DNA of 64,000 bases from Imbricaverruca yamaguchii (lineage: Eukaryota; Arthropoda; Thecostraca; Neoverrucidae). The translations under genes and the position numbers were made by a program. Below the pieces are notes generated by a model. The model saw only the letters and a program-made list of their open reading frames with translations, was not told the DNA's origin and did no database searches. The stretch spans positions 1,437,501 to 1,501,500 of the forward strand of contig JAOTOL010001638.1 of NCBI GenBank assembly GCA_034440575.1. Reading direction: 5' to 3'. The stretch's first letter is position 1, and each line of letters starts with the position of its first letter. Shown here piece by piece: positions 34,477-46,579 of this stretch.

Positions 34477-37321
34477 CTTAGTACGGTGGACCACCCGACC
34501 TCCCACCATCTCAGTACGGTGGACCACCCGACCTCCCACCATCTCAGTACGGTGGACCACCCGACCTCCCACCATCTCAGTACAGTGGACCACCCGACCT
34601 CCACCATCTCGTCGTGGACCACCCGACCTCCCACCATCTCAGTACGGTGGGCCACCCGACCTCCCACCATCTCAGTACGGTGGACCACCCGACCTCCCAC
34701 CATCTCAGTACGGTGGACCACCCGACCTCCCACCATCTCAGTACGGTGGACCACCCGACCTCCCACCATCTCAGTACGGTGGACCACCCACACCTACCCC
34801 ACCATCTCAGTACGGTGGACCACCCGACCTCCCACCATCTCAGTACGGTGGACCACCCGACCTCCCACCATCTCAGTACGGTGGACCACCCGACCTCCCA
34901 CCATCTCAGTACGGTGGGCCACCCGACCTCCCACCATCTCAGTACGGTGGACCACCCGACCTCCCACCATCTCAGTACGGTGGACCACCCGACCACCCAC
35001 CATCTCAGTACGGTGGACCACCCGACCTCCCACCATCTCAGTACGGTGGACCACCCGACCTCCCACCATCTCAGTACGGTGGACCACCCGACCTCCCACC
35101 ATCTCAGTACGGTGGACCACCCGACCTCCCACCATCTCAGTACAGTGGACCACCCGACCTCCCACCATCTCAGTACGGTGGACCACCCGACCTCCCACCA
35201 TCTCACGTACGGTGGACCACCCGACCTCCCACCATCTCAGTACGGTGGACCACCCGACCTCCCACCATCTCAGTACAGTGGACCACCCGACCTCCCACCA
35301 TCTCAGTACGGTGGACCACCCGACCTCCCACCATCTCAGTACGGTGGACCACCCGACCTCCCACCATCTCAGTACGGTGGACCACCCGACCTCCCACCAT
35401 CTCAGTACGGTGGACCACCCGACCTCCCACCATCTCAGTACGTGGACCACACGGTGGACCACCCGACCTCCCACCATCTCAGTACGGTGGACCACCCGAC
35501 CTCCCACCATCTCAGTACGGTGGACCACCCGACCACCCACCATCTCAGTACGGTGGACCACCCGACCTCCCACCATCTCAGTACGGTGGACCACCCGACC
35601 TCCCACCATCTCAGTACGGTGGACCACCCGACCTCCCACCATCTCAGTACGGTGGACCACCCGACCTCCCACCATCTCAGTACGGTGGACCACCCGACCT
35701 CCCACCATCTCAGTACGGTGGACCACCCGACCTCCCACCATCTCAGTACGGTGGACCACCCGACCTCCCACCATCTCAGTACGGTGGACCACCCGACCTC
35801 CCACCATCTCAGTACGGTGCCGACCCCACCTTCTACGACCTCCCACCATCTCAGTACGGTGGACCACCCGACCTCACCATCTCAGTACGGTGGACCACCC
35901 GACCTCCCACCATCTCAGTACGGTGGACCACCCGACCTCCCACCATCTCAGTACGGTGGACCACCCGACCTCCCACCATCTCAGTACGGTGGGACTACGG
36001 TGGACCACCCGACCTCCCACCATCTCAGTACGGTGGACCACCCGACCTCCCACCATCTCAGTACGGTGGACCACCCGACCTCCCACTCCACCATCTCAGT
36101 ACGGTGGACCACCCGACCTCCCACCATCTCAGTACGGTGGACCACCCGACCTCCCACCATCTCAGTACGGTGGACCACCCGACCTCCCACCATCTCAGTA
36201 CGGTGGACCACCCGACCTCCCACCATCTCAGTACGGTGGACCACCCGACCTCCCACCATCTCAGTACGGTGGACCACCCGACCTCCCACCATCTCAGTAC
36301 GGTGGACCACCCGACCTCCCACCATCTCAGTACGGTGGACCACCCGACCTCCCACCATCTCAGTACGGTGGACCACCCGACCTCCCACCATCTCAGTACG
36401 GTGGACCACCCGACCTCCCACCATCTCAGTACGGTGGACCACCCGACCTCCCACCATCTCAGTACGGTGGACCACCCGACCTCCCACCATCTCAGTACGG
36501 TGGACCACCCGACCTCCCACCATCTCAGTACGGTGGACCACCCGACCTCCCACCATCTCAGTACGGTGGACCACCCGACCTCCCACCATCTCAGTACAGT
36601 GGACCACCCGACCTCCCACCATCTCAGTACGGTGGACCACCCGACCTCCCACCATCTCAGTACGGTGGACCACCCACCTCCCGACCTCCCACCATCTCAG
36701 TACGGTGGACCACCCGACCTCCCACCATCTCAGTACGGTGGACCACCCGACCTCCCACCATCTCAGTACGGTGGACCACCCGACCTCCCACCATCTCAGT
36801 ACGGTGGACCACCCGACCTCCCACCATCTCAGTACAGTGGACCACCCGACCTCCCACCATCTCAGTACGGTGGACCACCCGACCTCCCACCATCTCAGTA
36901 CGGTGGACCACCCGACCTCCCACCATCTCAGTACGGTGGACCACCCGACCTCCCACCATCTCAGTACGGTGGACCACCCGACCTCCCACCATCTCAGTAC
37001 GGTGGACCACCCGACCTCCCACCATCTCAGTACGGTGGACCACCCGACCTCCCACCATCTCAGTACGGTGACTGACCTCCCACCATCCGTACTACCCGAC
37101 CTCCCACCATCTCAGTACGGTGGACCACCCGACCTCCCACCATCTCAGTACGGTGGACCACCCGACCTCCCACCATCTCAGTACAGTGGACCACCCGACC
37201 TCCCACCATCTCAGTACAGTGGACCACCCGACCTCCCACCATCTCAGTACAGTGGACCACCCGACCTCCCACCATCTCAGTACAGTGGACCACCCGACCT
37301 CCCACCATCTCAGTACAGTGG
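34477..37321. repeat. Large 33-bp minisatellite, ~85 copies
   Basis: The words GTACGGTGGACCACCCGACC and TCCCACCATCTCA alternate as one 33-bp unit. Irregular copies with small deletions or insertions lie near 34600, 34790, 35205, 35445, 35820, 35870, 35990, 36085, 36670 and 37075. Between these, copies are nearly identical. The unit is 11 codons. In the three plus frames it reads DHPTSHHLSTV, GGPPDLPPSQY or RWTTRPPTISV, and each irregular copy moves the array to another frame, so no protein is preserved. Copies with GTACAGTGG instead of GTACGGTGG become dominant at the right end. Confidence 0.98.
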
Positions 37322-37638
37322 ACCGCCAGCCCGCCCGTCCTCTCAGTACAGTGGACCGCCATCTCAGTACAGTGGACCCCCAGCCCGCCCGTCCTCTCAG
37401 TACAGTGGACCGCCAGCCCGCCCGTCCTCTCAGTACAGTGGACCGCCAGCCCGCCCGTCCTCTCAGTACAGTGGACCGCCAGCCCGCCCGTCCTCTCAGT
37501 ACAGTGGACCGCCAGTCCGCCCGTCCTCTCAGTACAGTGGACCGCCAGCCCGCCCGTCCTCTCAGTACAGTGGACCGCCAGCCCGCCCGTCCTCTCAGTA
37601 CAGTGGACCGCCAGCCCGCCCATCCTCTCAGTACAGTG
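37322..37638. repeat. Diverged 33-bp sub-family at the right end
   Basis: The period and the CTCAGTACAGTGGACC core of the preceding array are kept, but the middle changes to GCCAGCCCGCCCGTCC. About nine to ten copies, one shortened near 37355. All use GTACAG, as do the adjacent copies of the main array, so this block probably arose from that edge. Confidence 0.95.
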
Positions 37639-38486
37639 TATCCGCAGGACGGTGGATGTACAGAGCTGCTGCCAATCGTCGACGACCGATGAGGCCGGCA
37701 GCTAGCGCCATAGTTTTAACCGGCCAACAGGATACGAAACCACATTTTGACTATCACGTTGCAGAAAATGATACGCTCCATGTGCAGGAAGAACCGAAGT
37801 AATAATATCGCTGAACCACGAAGCGCTCAAAAGTCATGTCAGCAGAAGCTGATGCGGTGGAAAAGGATTGCCGCGACTCATCGTCGTGTTAGGGCGGCAT
37901 GCTTCAAGTAAGGACTCGATATTTTACGCTGTGGCAGTGCCCACCCCCGCATCAACATTGGCGACGCATGCTTTCCTCAGATAAACAACTGATGCATGCC
38001 TCATTAACGGACTATAATGACACAGTGCTGGACGCTCGCGCCAGCATACATCGTTGTTCCACGACAGCCCACAACGATGCGTCACTCCCAGATAAACACT
38101 GCATCACTCCTAGATAGTGATCGCAATGAATGGATGGCACATTTTCACGCTTGTAAACGTCTGGGCCTGATATACGATACTGGCGGCGCACAAGCGGGAC
38201 TAAACGTACCGCATGATGTAGCTTGTTGGTCACGCTGTGCCCACCAGCAGCAAATCTGTTCTGGCTGCTTTGGGGCACAGAACATGTTGGGATCTCGTGG
38301 AGGGGGTGCTGCTGCGAAGATCTTCAGACGGCTCGTGTTCCGAGGACACAGTTCCATAATTTGTGGAGTCTAAAGAAACTACTCATAGAACTATCATTCT
38401 GGCTGCGAATCGATTCGTGATGTAATCCGTGAGCAGCTTGCATGCTTTTCTAGGTGGTTCTTGTCTTGCTTGCGCGCCGATTCAGT
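37639..38486. other. Anonymous sequence, no gene recognised
   Basis: Unique sequence after the array. A plus-strand frame leaves the array and runs about 55 residues into this region before stopping at 37802. The unique tail (around RWMYRAAANRRRP) matches nothing I know. Confidence 0.45.
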
Positions 38487-38676
38487 GCCTATTATATTCA
38501 TACATAGCTCCCGTTGCACATGTTTGGCTCCCTGATGCCGTTTGGTATACTTCATGTGACACCTGCACAGAAACCGCACTACCCGTGCCTATTATGTGCA
38601 TACACAACTCCAGCTGCACATGTACAACTCCCTGATGCCGTCTGGTGTACTTCTTGTGACACCTCCACAGAAGCCT
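38487..38676. repeat. ~100-bp repeat, two copies left of the 40-bp array
   Basis: GCCTATTAT begins at 38487 and 38587, and each copy continues with TTGCACATG- or CTGCACATGTA-, CTCCCTGATGCCGT and a CACAGAA word. The second copy stops at CACAGAAGCC where the 40-bp array starts. Confidence 0.9.
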
Positions 38677-39729
38677 GGGACTTGGGAGTGAGCTGCCACC
38701 TGGAGCGGCCTGCAGTGGGACTTGGGAGTGAGCTGCCACCTGGAGCGGCCTGCAGTGGGACTTGGGAGTGAGCTGCCACCTGGAGCGGCCTGCAGTGGGA
38801 CTTGGGAGTGAGCTGCCACCTGGAGCGGCCTGCAGTGAGACTTGGGAGTGAGCTGCCACCTGGAGCGGCCTGCAGTGGGACTTGGGAGTGAGCTGCCACC
38901 TGGAGCGGCCTGCAGTGAGACTTGGGAGTGAGCTGCCACCTGGAGCGGCCTGCAGTGGGACTTGGGAGTGAGCTGCCACCTGGAGCGGCCTGCAATGGGA
39001 CTTGGGAGTGAGCTGCCACCTGGAGCGGCCTGCAGTGGGACTTGGGAGTGAGCTGCCACCTGGAGCGGCCTGCAGTGGGACTTGGGAGTGAGCTGCCACC
39101 TGGAGCGGCCTGCAGTGGGACTTGGGAGTGAGCTGCCACCTGGAGCGGCCTGCAGTGGGACTTGGGAGTGAGCTGCCACCTGGAGCGGCCTGCAGTGGGA
39201 CTTGGGAGTGAGCTGCCACCTGGAGCGGCCTGCAGTGGGACTTGGGAGTGAGCTGCCACCTGGAGCGGCCTGCAGTGGGACTTGGGAGTGAGCTGCCACC
39301 TGGCCACTGGAGCGGCCTGCAGTGGGACTTGGGAGTGAGCTGCCACCTGGAGCGGCCTGCAGTGGGACTTGGGAGTGAGCTGCCACCTGGAGCGGCCTGC
39401 AGTGGGACTTGGGAGTGAGCTGCCACCTGGAGCGGCCTGCAGTGGGACTTGGGAGTGAGCTGCCACCTGGAGCGGCCTGCAGTGGGACTTGGGAGTGAGC
39501 TGCCACCTGGAGCGGCCTGCAGTGGGACTTGGGAGTGAGCTGCCACCTGGAGCGGCCTGCAGTGGGACTTGGGAGTGAGCTGCCACCCGGAGCGGCCTGC
39601 AGTGGGACTTGGGAGTGAGCTGCCACCTGGAGCGGCCTGCAGTGGGACTTGGGAGTGAGCTGCCACCTGGAGCGGCCTGCAGTGGGACTTGGGAGTGAGC
39701 TTCCACCCGGAGCGGCCTGCAGTGGGACT
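38677..39729. repeat. 40-bp minisatellite, ~26 highly uniform copies
   Basis: GGGACTTGGGAGTGAGCTGC and CACCTGGAGCGGCCTGCAGT make the 40-bp unit. Copies are almost identical, with scattered single changes and one 7-bp internal duplication near 39301-39307. This uniformity points to recent expansion or repeated homogenisation. Frames of 375 to 460 residues on the minus strand come from the repeat, since 40 is not a multiple of 3. Confidence 0.98.
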
Positions 39730-39830
39730 AATGAGCGACTCCCCACCCAGAGGGGTTGGAGCACCTCGCGGGCAGATGTCGTTTGTATGCTGCACAGTGC
39801 CAGGCCACATCGCCCATCTTCGATCCCATT

Positions 39831-40027
39831 TGCCTATTATGGCCATACACAGCTCTCGTTGCACATGTACAACTCCCTAATGCCGTCTGGTCTGCTTCAT
39901 GTGAAGCCCGCACAGAAACCTCACTGCATATTATGGCCATGCACAGCTCTCGTTGCACATGTACAACTCCCTAATGCCGCCTGATGTACTTCACGTAACA
40001 CATGCACAGAAACCGCACTGCCCGTGC
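39831..40027. repeat. ~93-bp repeat, two copies right of the 40-bp array
   Basis: TGCCTATTAT at 39831 and TGCATATTAT at 39924 begin two copies of the same sequence seen left of the 40-bp array, with CTCCCTAATGCCG and GCACAGAAAC words. The right-hand copies share GGCCATACACAGCTCTCG-type sequence and are more like each other than like the left-hand copies. Confidence 0.9.
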
Positions 40028-40370
40028 AATGGAAGGGAACAATTTGCGCTGCTGAGTGATACTTCAGATGTAGAAAGTCACGTACAAGTAGGCTCTCACA
40101 TTCACTATAATTGCCTTGCGTCCCTAGAGGCCTAACAGACCCCAGCTATATCTGATCTAAGACTAATATTAAAACCAATATGCTTACTGAAAGTTGCTGG
40201 TTTATGCTGGGCAGAGCACCTACTTCTCCTTGGAAGAGTAGCGCTTCTTCACGCGGAAATACTTTTTCAAGCGTTGTGGCTAGAAAAGCCGTGAGTATTT
40301 TACTTTCAGCCGGCCGCATGGACCATGACCCTGCCGCCGCTCAGCATATCACTCACAGCGCGGCTCTATA
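40028..40370. other. Anonymous sequence, no gene recognised
   Basis: Short unique stretch. Confidence 0.45.
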
Positions 40371-40505
40371 GCGGCCCGGAGAGAGCAGAGGCCCGGAGAG
40401 AGGGGCAGCCCGGAGAGCGGCAACCCGGAGAGAGTAGCGGCCCGGAGATAGGGGCAGCCCAGACAGAGCAGCACCACGGAGAGAGCAGCACCCTCGAGTG
40501 GGCAG
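40371..40505. repeat. Imperfect GGCCCGGAGAGAG repeat
   Basis: CCCGGAGAGAG, CAGCCCGGAGAG and CACGGAGAGAGCAG-like words recur about every 16-20 bp, roughly seven times. The spacing is uneven. Confidence 0.75.
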
Positions 40506-40631
40506 CACCTCAGAAAGGGAGAGAGCGTACCCAGCCGGTACTCAGCGCCACCAGTGCAGGAGACGGCAGGTCGTGACCTGCCAGCTGCTACAGATGTCTA
40601 GCGGCTACCCTGTCGGCGCCCATAGCTATCG

Positions 40632-40735
40632 CCTGTCATGTAGCGAACTGCCGCGTCACCCATGCTGAAATTAGGGTACGTCTGTCATGTAGCGAACTGC
40701 CACGTCACCGACGTCGAAGTCGGAGTACGCCGTGT
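40632..40735. repeat. ~52-bp duplication, two copies
   Basis: CTGTCATGTAGCGAACTGCC occurs at about 40633 and 40682, each followed by a CGTCACC word and a GTACG end. Confidence 0.85.
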
Positions 40736-42008
40736 GGCTGCTCCACCACACTGGGGAAATGCTCGAAGCGAGAACGACAAACTGAAATCAAATTATCTTC
40801 CAGTATCGAGTCAATATTCATTGGGTGATGGCGAACTTCTCTGTTTCCCATGCATAGTGAATAGCTATAATCTGGTGATGGGAGTGCTTTTGTTTATGGG
40901 TAAACACGGAGAGGGACTGAAGGTAATTTTATTGGACATTGAAGTGGGTATAAATTGGTTATACTTTCAGATCAAGTAGTCTAGCATGCCTCTTCCAAAT
41001 TATTTCCACCCACCAATCTGTATTGGAATGGTCCATGCTGTTGAGAAAACTTCCCACGAAATGTTTGGAGCTGTCACGAAGCCATGAACCATGGATGAAG
41101 TTCTTCAAGATAAGTTCATAAAGCCATAATGATGTGCTTTTGCATGGGGTAACTACATACTCAAGGACTTTTGCCTTTCACTGATGTAGACAAAGGAATT
41201 TGCGAATGGATGCGCACAAACCAAAGATCTGGGAAACAGGTATACTCCTAAATTACTCAGCTTACCCTCTCAGCATGGAATAATGTTCTATCCCACGAAA
41301 GGTGGAAGGGGGATTTAACCCCCACTAACATTTGCCCAAAGGAATATAGAAAGATGCAGCGAATGGGATGCCGCAGCTACATTTTTCAACTTCTAGAGCT
41401 ACTTGGAATATTTGCTTTATCCTTTCTTGATTGACATTCCAGGCGAGGCCCAGCAGGGCAAAATTGAAATGCAGTCAATCACCCACCCGTCTTCACTGCA
41501 TTCGTCGGACCCTGCTCGTACAACAAGTGCGACTTCGTGCTTCTATGTTGATGATATGCAAACTTAAAACCTAACCTAACACAGATAACAAGTGCAATGT
41601 GCAGGTCACTGATCCTGTCAAAGTAAATACCTTGAAATATGTGATGAACTGTTGAAGATGATAATTTCCGAAGCAGATAGCATACAGGGAAAGATTGTGA
41701 GTGCCGTCAAGATTCGGAAAACTATGGGTTTCTATCCTCGTTGATAATTTTCTGGGAGTAGAAAGAAATCGCAGAAATCTATGTAAAAAGAAATCGCAGA
41801 ATTTTAAAATGAATTTGAGAAGCCAAGTCACATCAGACATGAACACAGCATGCAAACGTACACTGGCTTCGCCACCATTTCTTAGTAATTGTCCGTATTT
41901 AAGCCTCCAGTGAGCCTGGAATGCATGGCATATTTCAGGCGTTATCTCAATGTTCTTACCTGGCCGTGACTTAACACCCAGCATGGATTTCGAAAATATA
42001 ATTAGCTA
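40736..42008. other. Anonymous sequence, no gene recognised
   Basis: Unique AT-rich sequence; no recognisable frame. Confidence 0.45.
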
Positions 42009-42032
42009 TAATATATATATATATATATATGT
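42009..42032. repeat. Short (TA)n tract
   Basis: About eleven TA dinucleotides. Confidence 0.9.
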
Positions 42033-42600
42033 ATATACATACTCGGGATTATAAAATATATTGATTTGTAAGGGAGTTTTCCGCAGAGTAACATTTTTTA
42101 TCGTTTATCTTTTATCTGATCCAGGGATTTGAACTGAGATCATATGCTGTGTGTTTAATGTTTCTTCGGTCATTTGTCAACGCACTTATATTTCACTTTT
42201 GACTTCTTGCGTTATTTGCACAGGAAAAATAATTCAATATACATCCAAAAAATCACATTGCGACAAGGTCGCGACCTGATACTGATCCGCCGTCCGTCAT
42301 GTGGTGCCGAGGATTGATCCACGGTACTACTTCAACGCTGTGGATCAGACAATTTTCCATAGGAATATTGCTTATATTGCATTGCATTGCAAGCATTCTG
42401 CTCCAAATTTATTCACGGCGATAACTGGGTTTCCAGCTGAGCATTCGTCATGGACCATGATTAAACGGGCTCATCTGTTTCCGATTACCTGACGCTTTAT
42501 CGGCACGCGCCCAATTACTAGCCGTCCCTCAGCGCGACAATACCACGCCAACAAAAACACTCGACCTGTGTAATCACCGAGGCAGATGCTGTGGCTGACG
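42033..42600. other. Anonymous sequence with a minus-strand B-box-like word
   Basis: GGGATTTGAACTG at 42124-42136 is the reverse complement of a pol III B-box, but no A-box or cloverleaf could be found on the minus strand. No gene is recognised. Confidence 0.4.
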
Positions 42601-42925
42601 CCTGCTCGTTCTCCGCGGGACGACTACAATGTGTGACACGGCCGCAACCAGGGCCGGCGGGCGGCTCGCCAAAGCCGCGCCTCGGCGTTTGTTAGTGAAG
42701 CCGGCGGGACACGAAGATTAGACATGGCCCGGGGGCATGCCGCCGGCACCGCCTCCAGACCTGGCCGGATGCTGCTGGTGACGTCAGCCGGAGTATCAGC
42801 TGATCGCCGGCGGCGGCGGCGAGTCAGCCGGCCGGCGGCCGATCACGCTTCAGCTGCGGTGCCCGGCAAACCTGCCTGGCAATTTCCAGCGGGATGTCTG
42901 CGAGAGACTGTCTGCTGGGGATAAC
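42601..42925. other. CpG-rich patch
   Basis: GC-rich sequence with a TGACGTCA near 42778 and several GCCGGC words; no recognisable protein. Confidence 0.4.
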
Positions 42926-43362
42926 ATCCGGTTGGCAATCAGCAACTTCGCCATACGAGGCAGTGAACAAATGAGAATCGGAAAATGCCGAATGAATCAG
43001 AATGATAACAGCAAAATACTGAAAACAGTTTCTGAAGAGCTCAAGTTTGCGAGCTTTTCTTGTGCGGTCCCCGTGATCAACTGATATGAATTGACATCAC
43101 ATAGACGGAGCAGATCTAAGCGAGAAGAGGAGGAAAGAAGGAGAGTGAGAGAGTTATTCAAAGAGATGTAGAGATATAGAGCTATGTACATATACAAATA
43201 GAGATAAAGACACAGACGGGGACAGACAGACAGACAGAATGACAGACAGCCAGAATGTAGTTCACATTTGCCATCCACGTCGCTTGGTTCCGAGGATCAT
43301 GGAGGAGGTGGGGACCGGACCGACCTCGCGCTCGGAAACAACGCTCCCCAACAATTCCGTAA
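42926..43362. other. Anonymous sequence, no gene recognised
   Basis: Unique sequence with a short GACA-rich stretch near 43210-43250. Confidence 0.45.
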
Positions 43363-44288
43363 TGCAAGGGTTAAGCCAGCCTGAGGGCTAAGCCAGCCTG
43401 CTGTCTAAATCATCCTAAGGGTTAAGCCAGCCCGATGGTTAAGTTATCCTAAGGGTCAAGCCAGCCTGCTGGCTAAGTCATCCTAAGGGTTAAGCCAGCC
43501 CGATGGTTAAGTTTTCCTTAGGGTCAAGCCAGCCTGAGAGTTAAGTCATTTTGAGGGCTAATCCAGTCTGAGGGTTAGGTCATCCTGAGGGTTAAGCAAG
43601 CTTTGGGGCTAAGTCATCCTTCCTGAGGGTTAAACCATCCGGAAGGTGAAACTAGCCTGAGGGTTGAATCATTCTGAGAATCAAGTCAGTCTGACGGTTA
43701 AGCCAGCCTGAGGGTCAAGCCAGCCTGATGGTCAAGCCAGCCTGAGGGTTAAACCCGCCTGAGGGTTAAGCCAGTCTGAGGGGTAAGCCAGCCTGATGGT
43801 CAAGCCAGCCTGAGGGTAAGCCCGCCTGAGGGTTAAGCCAGCCTGAGGGTTAAACCAGCCCGATGGTCAAGTCAATCTGAGGGTTAAACCTGATTGAGGA
43901 TTAAGCCAGTCTGAGGGTTAAGCCAGTCTGAGGGTCAAGCCAGCCTCAGGGTTAAGCCAGCCTCAGGGTTAAGCCAGTCTGAGGGTTAAGCCAGTCTGAG
44001 GGGTAAGCCAGCCTGATGGTCAAGCCAGCCTGAGGGTTAAACCCGCTTGAGGGTTAAGCCAGTCTGAGGGTTAAGCCAGTCTGAGTGGTAAGCCAGCCTG
44101 ATGGTCAAGCCAGCCTGAGGGTAAGCCCGCCTGAGGGTTAAGCCAGCCTGAGGGTTAAACCAGCCCGATGGTCAAGTCAATCTGAGGGTTAAGCCTGATT
44201 GAGGGTTAAGCCAGTCTGAGGGTTAAGTCATCGTGAGGGTTAAGCCAGCCTGAAGGTTAAGTTGGTCTGAAAGTTAAGCCAGTCGCAA
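43363..44288. repeat. 17-bp minisatellite, ~54 copies
   Basis: The unit is CTGAGGGTTAAGCCAGC. Copies are quite variable, with CCTGATGGTCAAG, TCTGAGGGTTAAG and CCTAAGGGTTAAG forms, and the same order of variants recurs: a block at about 43780-43920 is nearly repeated at 44020-44210. This indicates a larger duplication inside the array. Confidence 0.95.
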
Positions 44289-44467
44289 TTGCGTCACGTA
44301 CCTGTTGATTTGTTTCATTTCTGAAGCGTTCTCCGTCTGGAGACGCCTGGGCGACGGCAGCAGCCCGGCTGTTCTGGAAAGGTGGTAAGATGCCTGGACG
44401 GGTGAGGCGTAACAGCCGGCAACCTGGGACGTCCTCCGGGGCCCCTACAGTGAGTAGATATGGCTAG

Positions 44468-44617
44468 GCCGCACGGTGAGCCGGCGAACGGTGTGCACAG
44501 CACATTCTCCACAGCTCAGCGGACAATTCCCATCACCAGCTGGCCACATGGTGAGTCGGCGAAATGTGCGCGTGGTAAATTCTTTATAGCTCAGCGGACA
44601 ATTCCCATCGCCAGCTG
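44468..44617. repeat. 75-bp tandem duplication
   Basis: GTGAGCCGGCGAA at 44476 and GTGAGTCGGCGAA at 44551 head two copies, each with CTCAGCGGACAATTCCCATC and CCAGCTG near the end. Confidence 0.9.
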
Positions 44618-44668
44618 CCACAAATGACCTGTCAGACTCATCGCGGCTCGATACTGCACAGGTCATGC

Positions 44669-44681
44669 GGGGGGGGGGGGG
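44669..44681. repeat. Poly-G run (13 G)
   Basis: Thirteen consecutive G. Confidence 0.95.
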
Positions 44682-44689
44682 CGATTATT

Positions 44690-45460
44690 CAGGTGAACAG
44701 TCACATCCATATTGCGCGGCCGCAGGTAGCTCAGCAATAGTCAGGCCCGTGCTCTGGAACATCTCACCAAGTCCGATGGGGAGACATGTTCACTTCTGCG
44801 TGTTTGCGCTCTGTATACCTGATGCCCTTCCGCACGACAAGAAGACGGCAAGGCGTCACTCTGTTGCCTCGCAAGCACCGTGTCACGCCCTCTCTTCCTG
44901 TTGTTGTTCTGAAATCGCATTGGTCGCAAAAACAGCCGGTGATCGCCTGCCCCACTGTCTGCTGGGGCGACCCACGCCCACTGCAGAGGCTGACTGGGCG
45001 CGCGACGTATCCGTCTCTGTTCCGCCACCTTAACTCCCCACTGAACCGGCCGCCGCCTGGGGGAATACCGCCGGCCGACTGCATATAAATCAGATAATGT
45101 CCGCACTCAATGTCCGGCTTCTGCGGCTGAAGGCGGCCGTGGTACGCGTCGACATCGTCACGCCCCATTACAGCCGTCGGAGCGTGCCAGTCCAATTCCG
45201 GCCGGCGCAGACGATAATTTAATAGCGCCTAAGATTCTATCGGCCACGAGTAATGGTGCGGCGACGGGTTGACTCGAATACCGACTGATAAACAATGTGA
45301 TGTCACAGTCGGGGGTCTGCTCCTCGTCCGGCCGCCGCCGCTTCGACAGCAATTAGGGTCGGGAGGTTGGCTCGTGTGCGCTGTGGATTCCGCCCACAAA
45401 CGAGACGCGGAGACGGCACGTTTCATTCGCTACGAGACGTGGAATTTCTCAGCGGATGGG
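44690..45460. other. CpG-rich patch with overlapping frames
   Basis: GC-rich sequence in which frames of 100-143 residues overlap on both strands. None has a recognisable motif. It could hold an exon, but there is nothing to choose a strand. Confidence 0.35.
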
Positions 45461-46299
45461 CATTTGGAGCCGATCCACCACACGCGCGCCCGTAAATACG
45501 AAACCGTAGCTATATATGAATTTATTTCGTCTTACTATGGGGACAGGGAGGAGAGGGAGTGCACATTTTCATCAACAAAGCGATCGAACAATAGAAGTGG
45601 GGAAGCTTTGCGACGTCGGGGGATACTTGAATAGGACTCGTTAATAAAACAGTGCAGTCTTGGTTTAGTGTGCTCAATGGTAATTCAATTCAATTAAAAT
45701 ATTCTTGAGGACACCTTGTCATCAGGATGAACGTGTTTTCTGGCATGATTCTCCGACAGTGTTTGAAAGGCGTGAAGTCAATGGAAAACATATTAACAGA
45801 TAAGTGATTTTTGCAAATTGCTGACTTTTTGCCGATGACGGACATCACATTTTCCACACTGGTTACATTGCCCTGGAAACATATTAACTCTTAATAGCTT
45901 GGGTGTTGCCAGAATGTCACGACGCTCTGTGATCTCTCCTCCCGAAAGCAAGTGCAGCCCGCGAGTAATCCGCCGAATGTCAGCCAGCGCCTCCCCGTGA
46001 CGTACCAATGCGGTGTTTTGTGGTGATTGGGGCAGACAGGACCGGCAGGTTCGGGGCAGAAGGTGCATTTGGCGGCAGACCATGATTTAACGTCTCATCG
46101 GGATGGACGGCAAACCCTGAGCGGCTCAAACTGCCATCGCCGTGCTATTTCTGTTGGCTTGTGTTGGCCGAAATTAATCTGCAGTTTTTGACAGGGGAAG
46201 ATTGGTAGGATCGGCGAGTGCCGGCCGTTTGTCTATCTCTGCCAGCACGGTGCTTGCAGGTGATACTTCACTCCATGACAGTTCAGCCAACCATCCTGG
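45461..46299. other. Anonymous sequence, no gene recognised
   Basis: Unique sequence, no repeat of note. Confidence 0.45.
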
Positions 46300-46390
46300 G
46301 GTGTTCAGTGGTTCGACCACCGGTAGGACTAAGATGGTCGTCTATCATCCGAAAGGCTGTGGGTTCGAGCCCCAATATATAGTTGCTATT
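46300..46390 (+). mobile_element. tRNA-derived SINE-like fragment
   Basis: GGGTTCGAGCCCC at 46361-46373 is a strong pol III B-box and can form four of five T-stem pairs. Upstream, GGTAGGACTAAGATGG at about 46322 is an A-box-like word at suitable spacing. The acceptor ends do not pair, so a SINE is more likely than a tRNA gene. A second B-box word of the same kind, AGTTCGAGTCCC, lies at 56468-56479. Confidence 0.45.
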
Positions 46391-46579
46391 CACCTGTGAC
46401 CAGTGGGCGTGAGAAATTCGTGGCGCTATAAGATCCAATAGTTGACGCCTTGTCAGGCCAACAACCATCAATCCTGCCTGCCTATTCATCGTTATTGTGG
46501 CCTTCCGACTTACCATGCAGCTGATGCCATAAGGTATCGCCTGCCTCTCACCCTGTCAGGAAGGCCGGGAACTGAAAGG

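Noticed and set aside
34486..37802. 861- and 1062-residue plus-strand frames that look like a proline-rich structural protein
   Set aside because: Irregular copies move the array through all three frames, so no one peptide repeat is kept. The short unique C-terminal tail matches nothing known to me.
38482..39864. 460-residue minus-strand frame
   Set aside because: It arises from a 40-bp unit that is not a multiple of three and is open in several frames.
43363..44288. Telomere-like repeat because of GGGTTA in the 17-bp unit
   Set aside because: The hexamer is only part of a 17-bp unit and is not itself in tandem.
46300..46390. Functional tRNA gene
   Set aside because: The B-box is good but the acceptor ends do not pair and the anticodon arm is not clear. 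A SINE fragment fits better.
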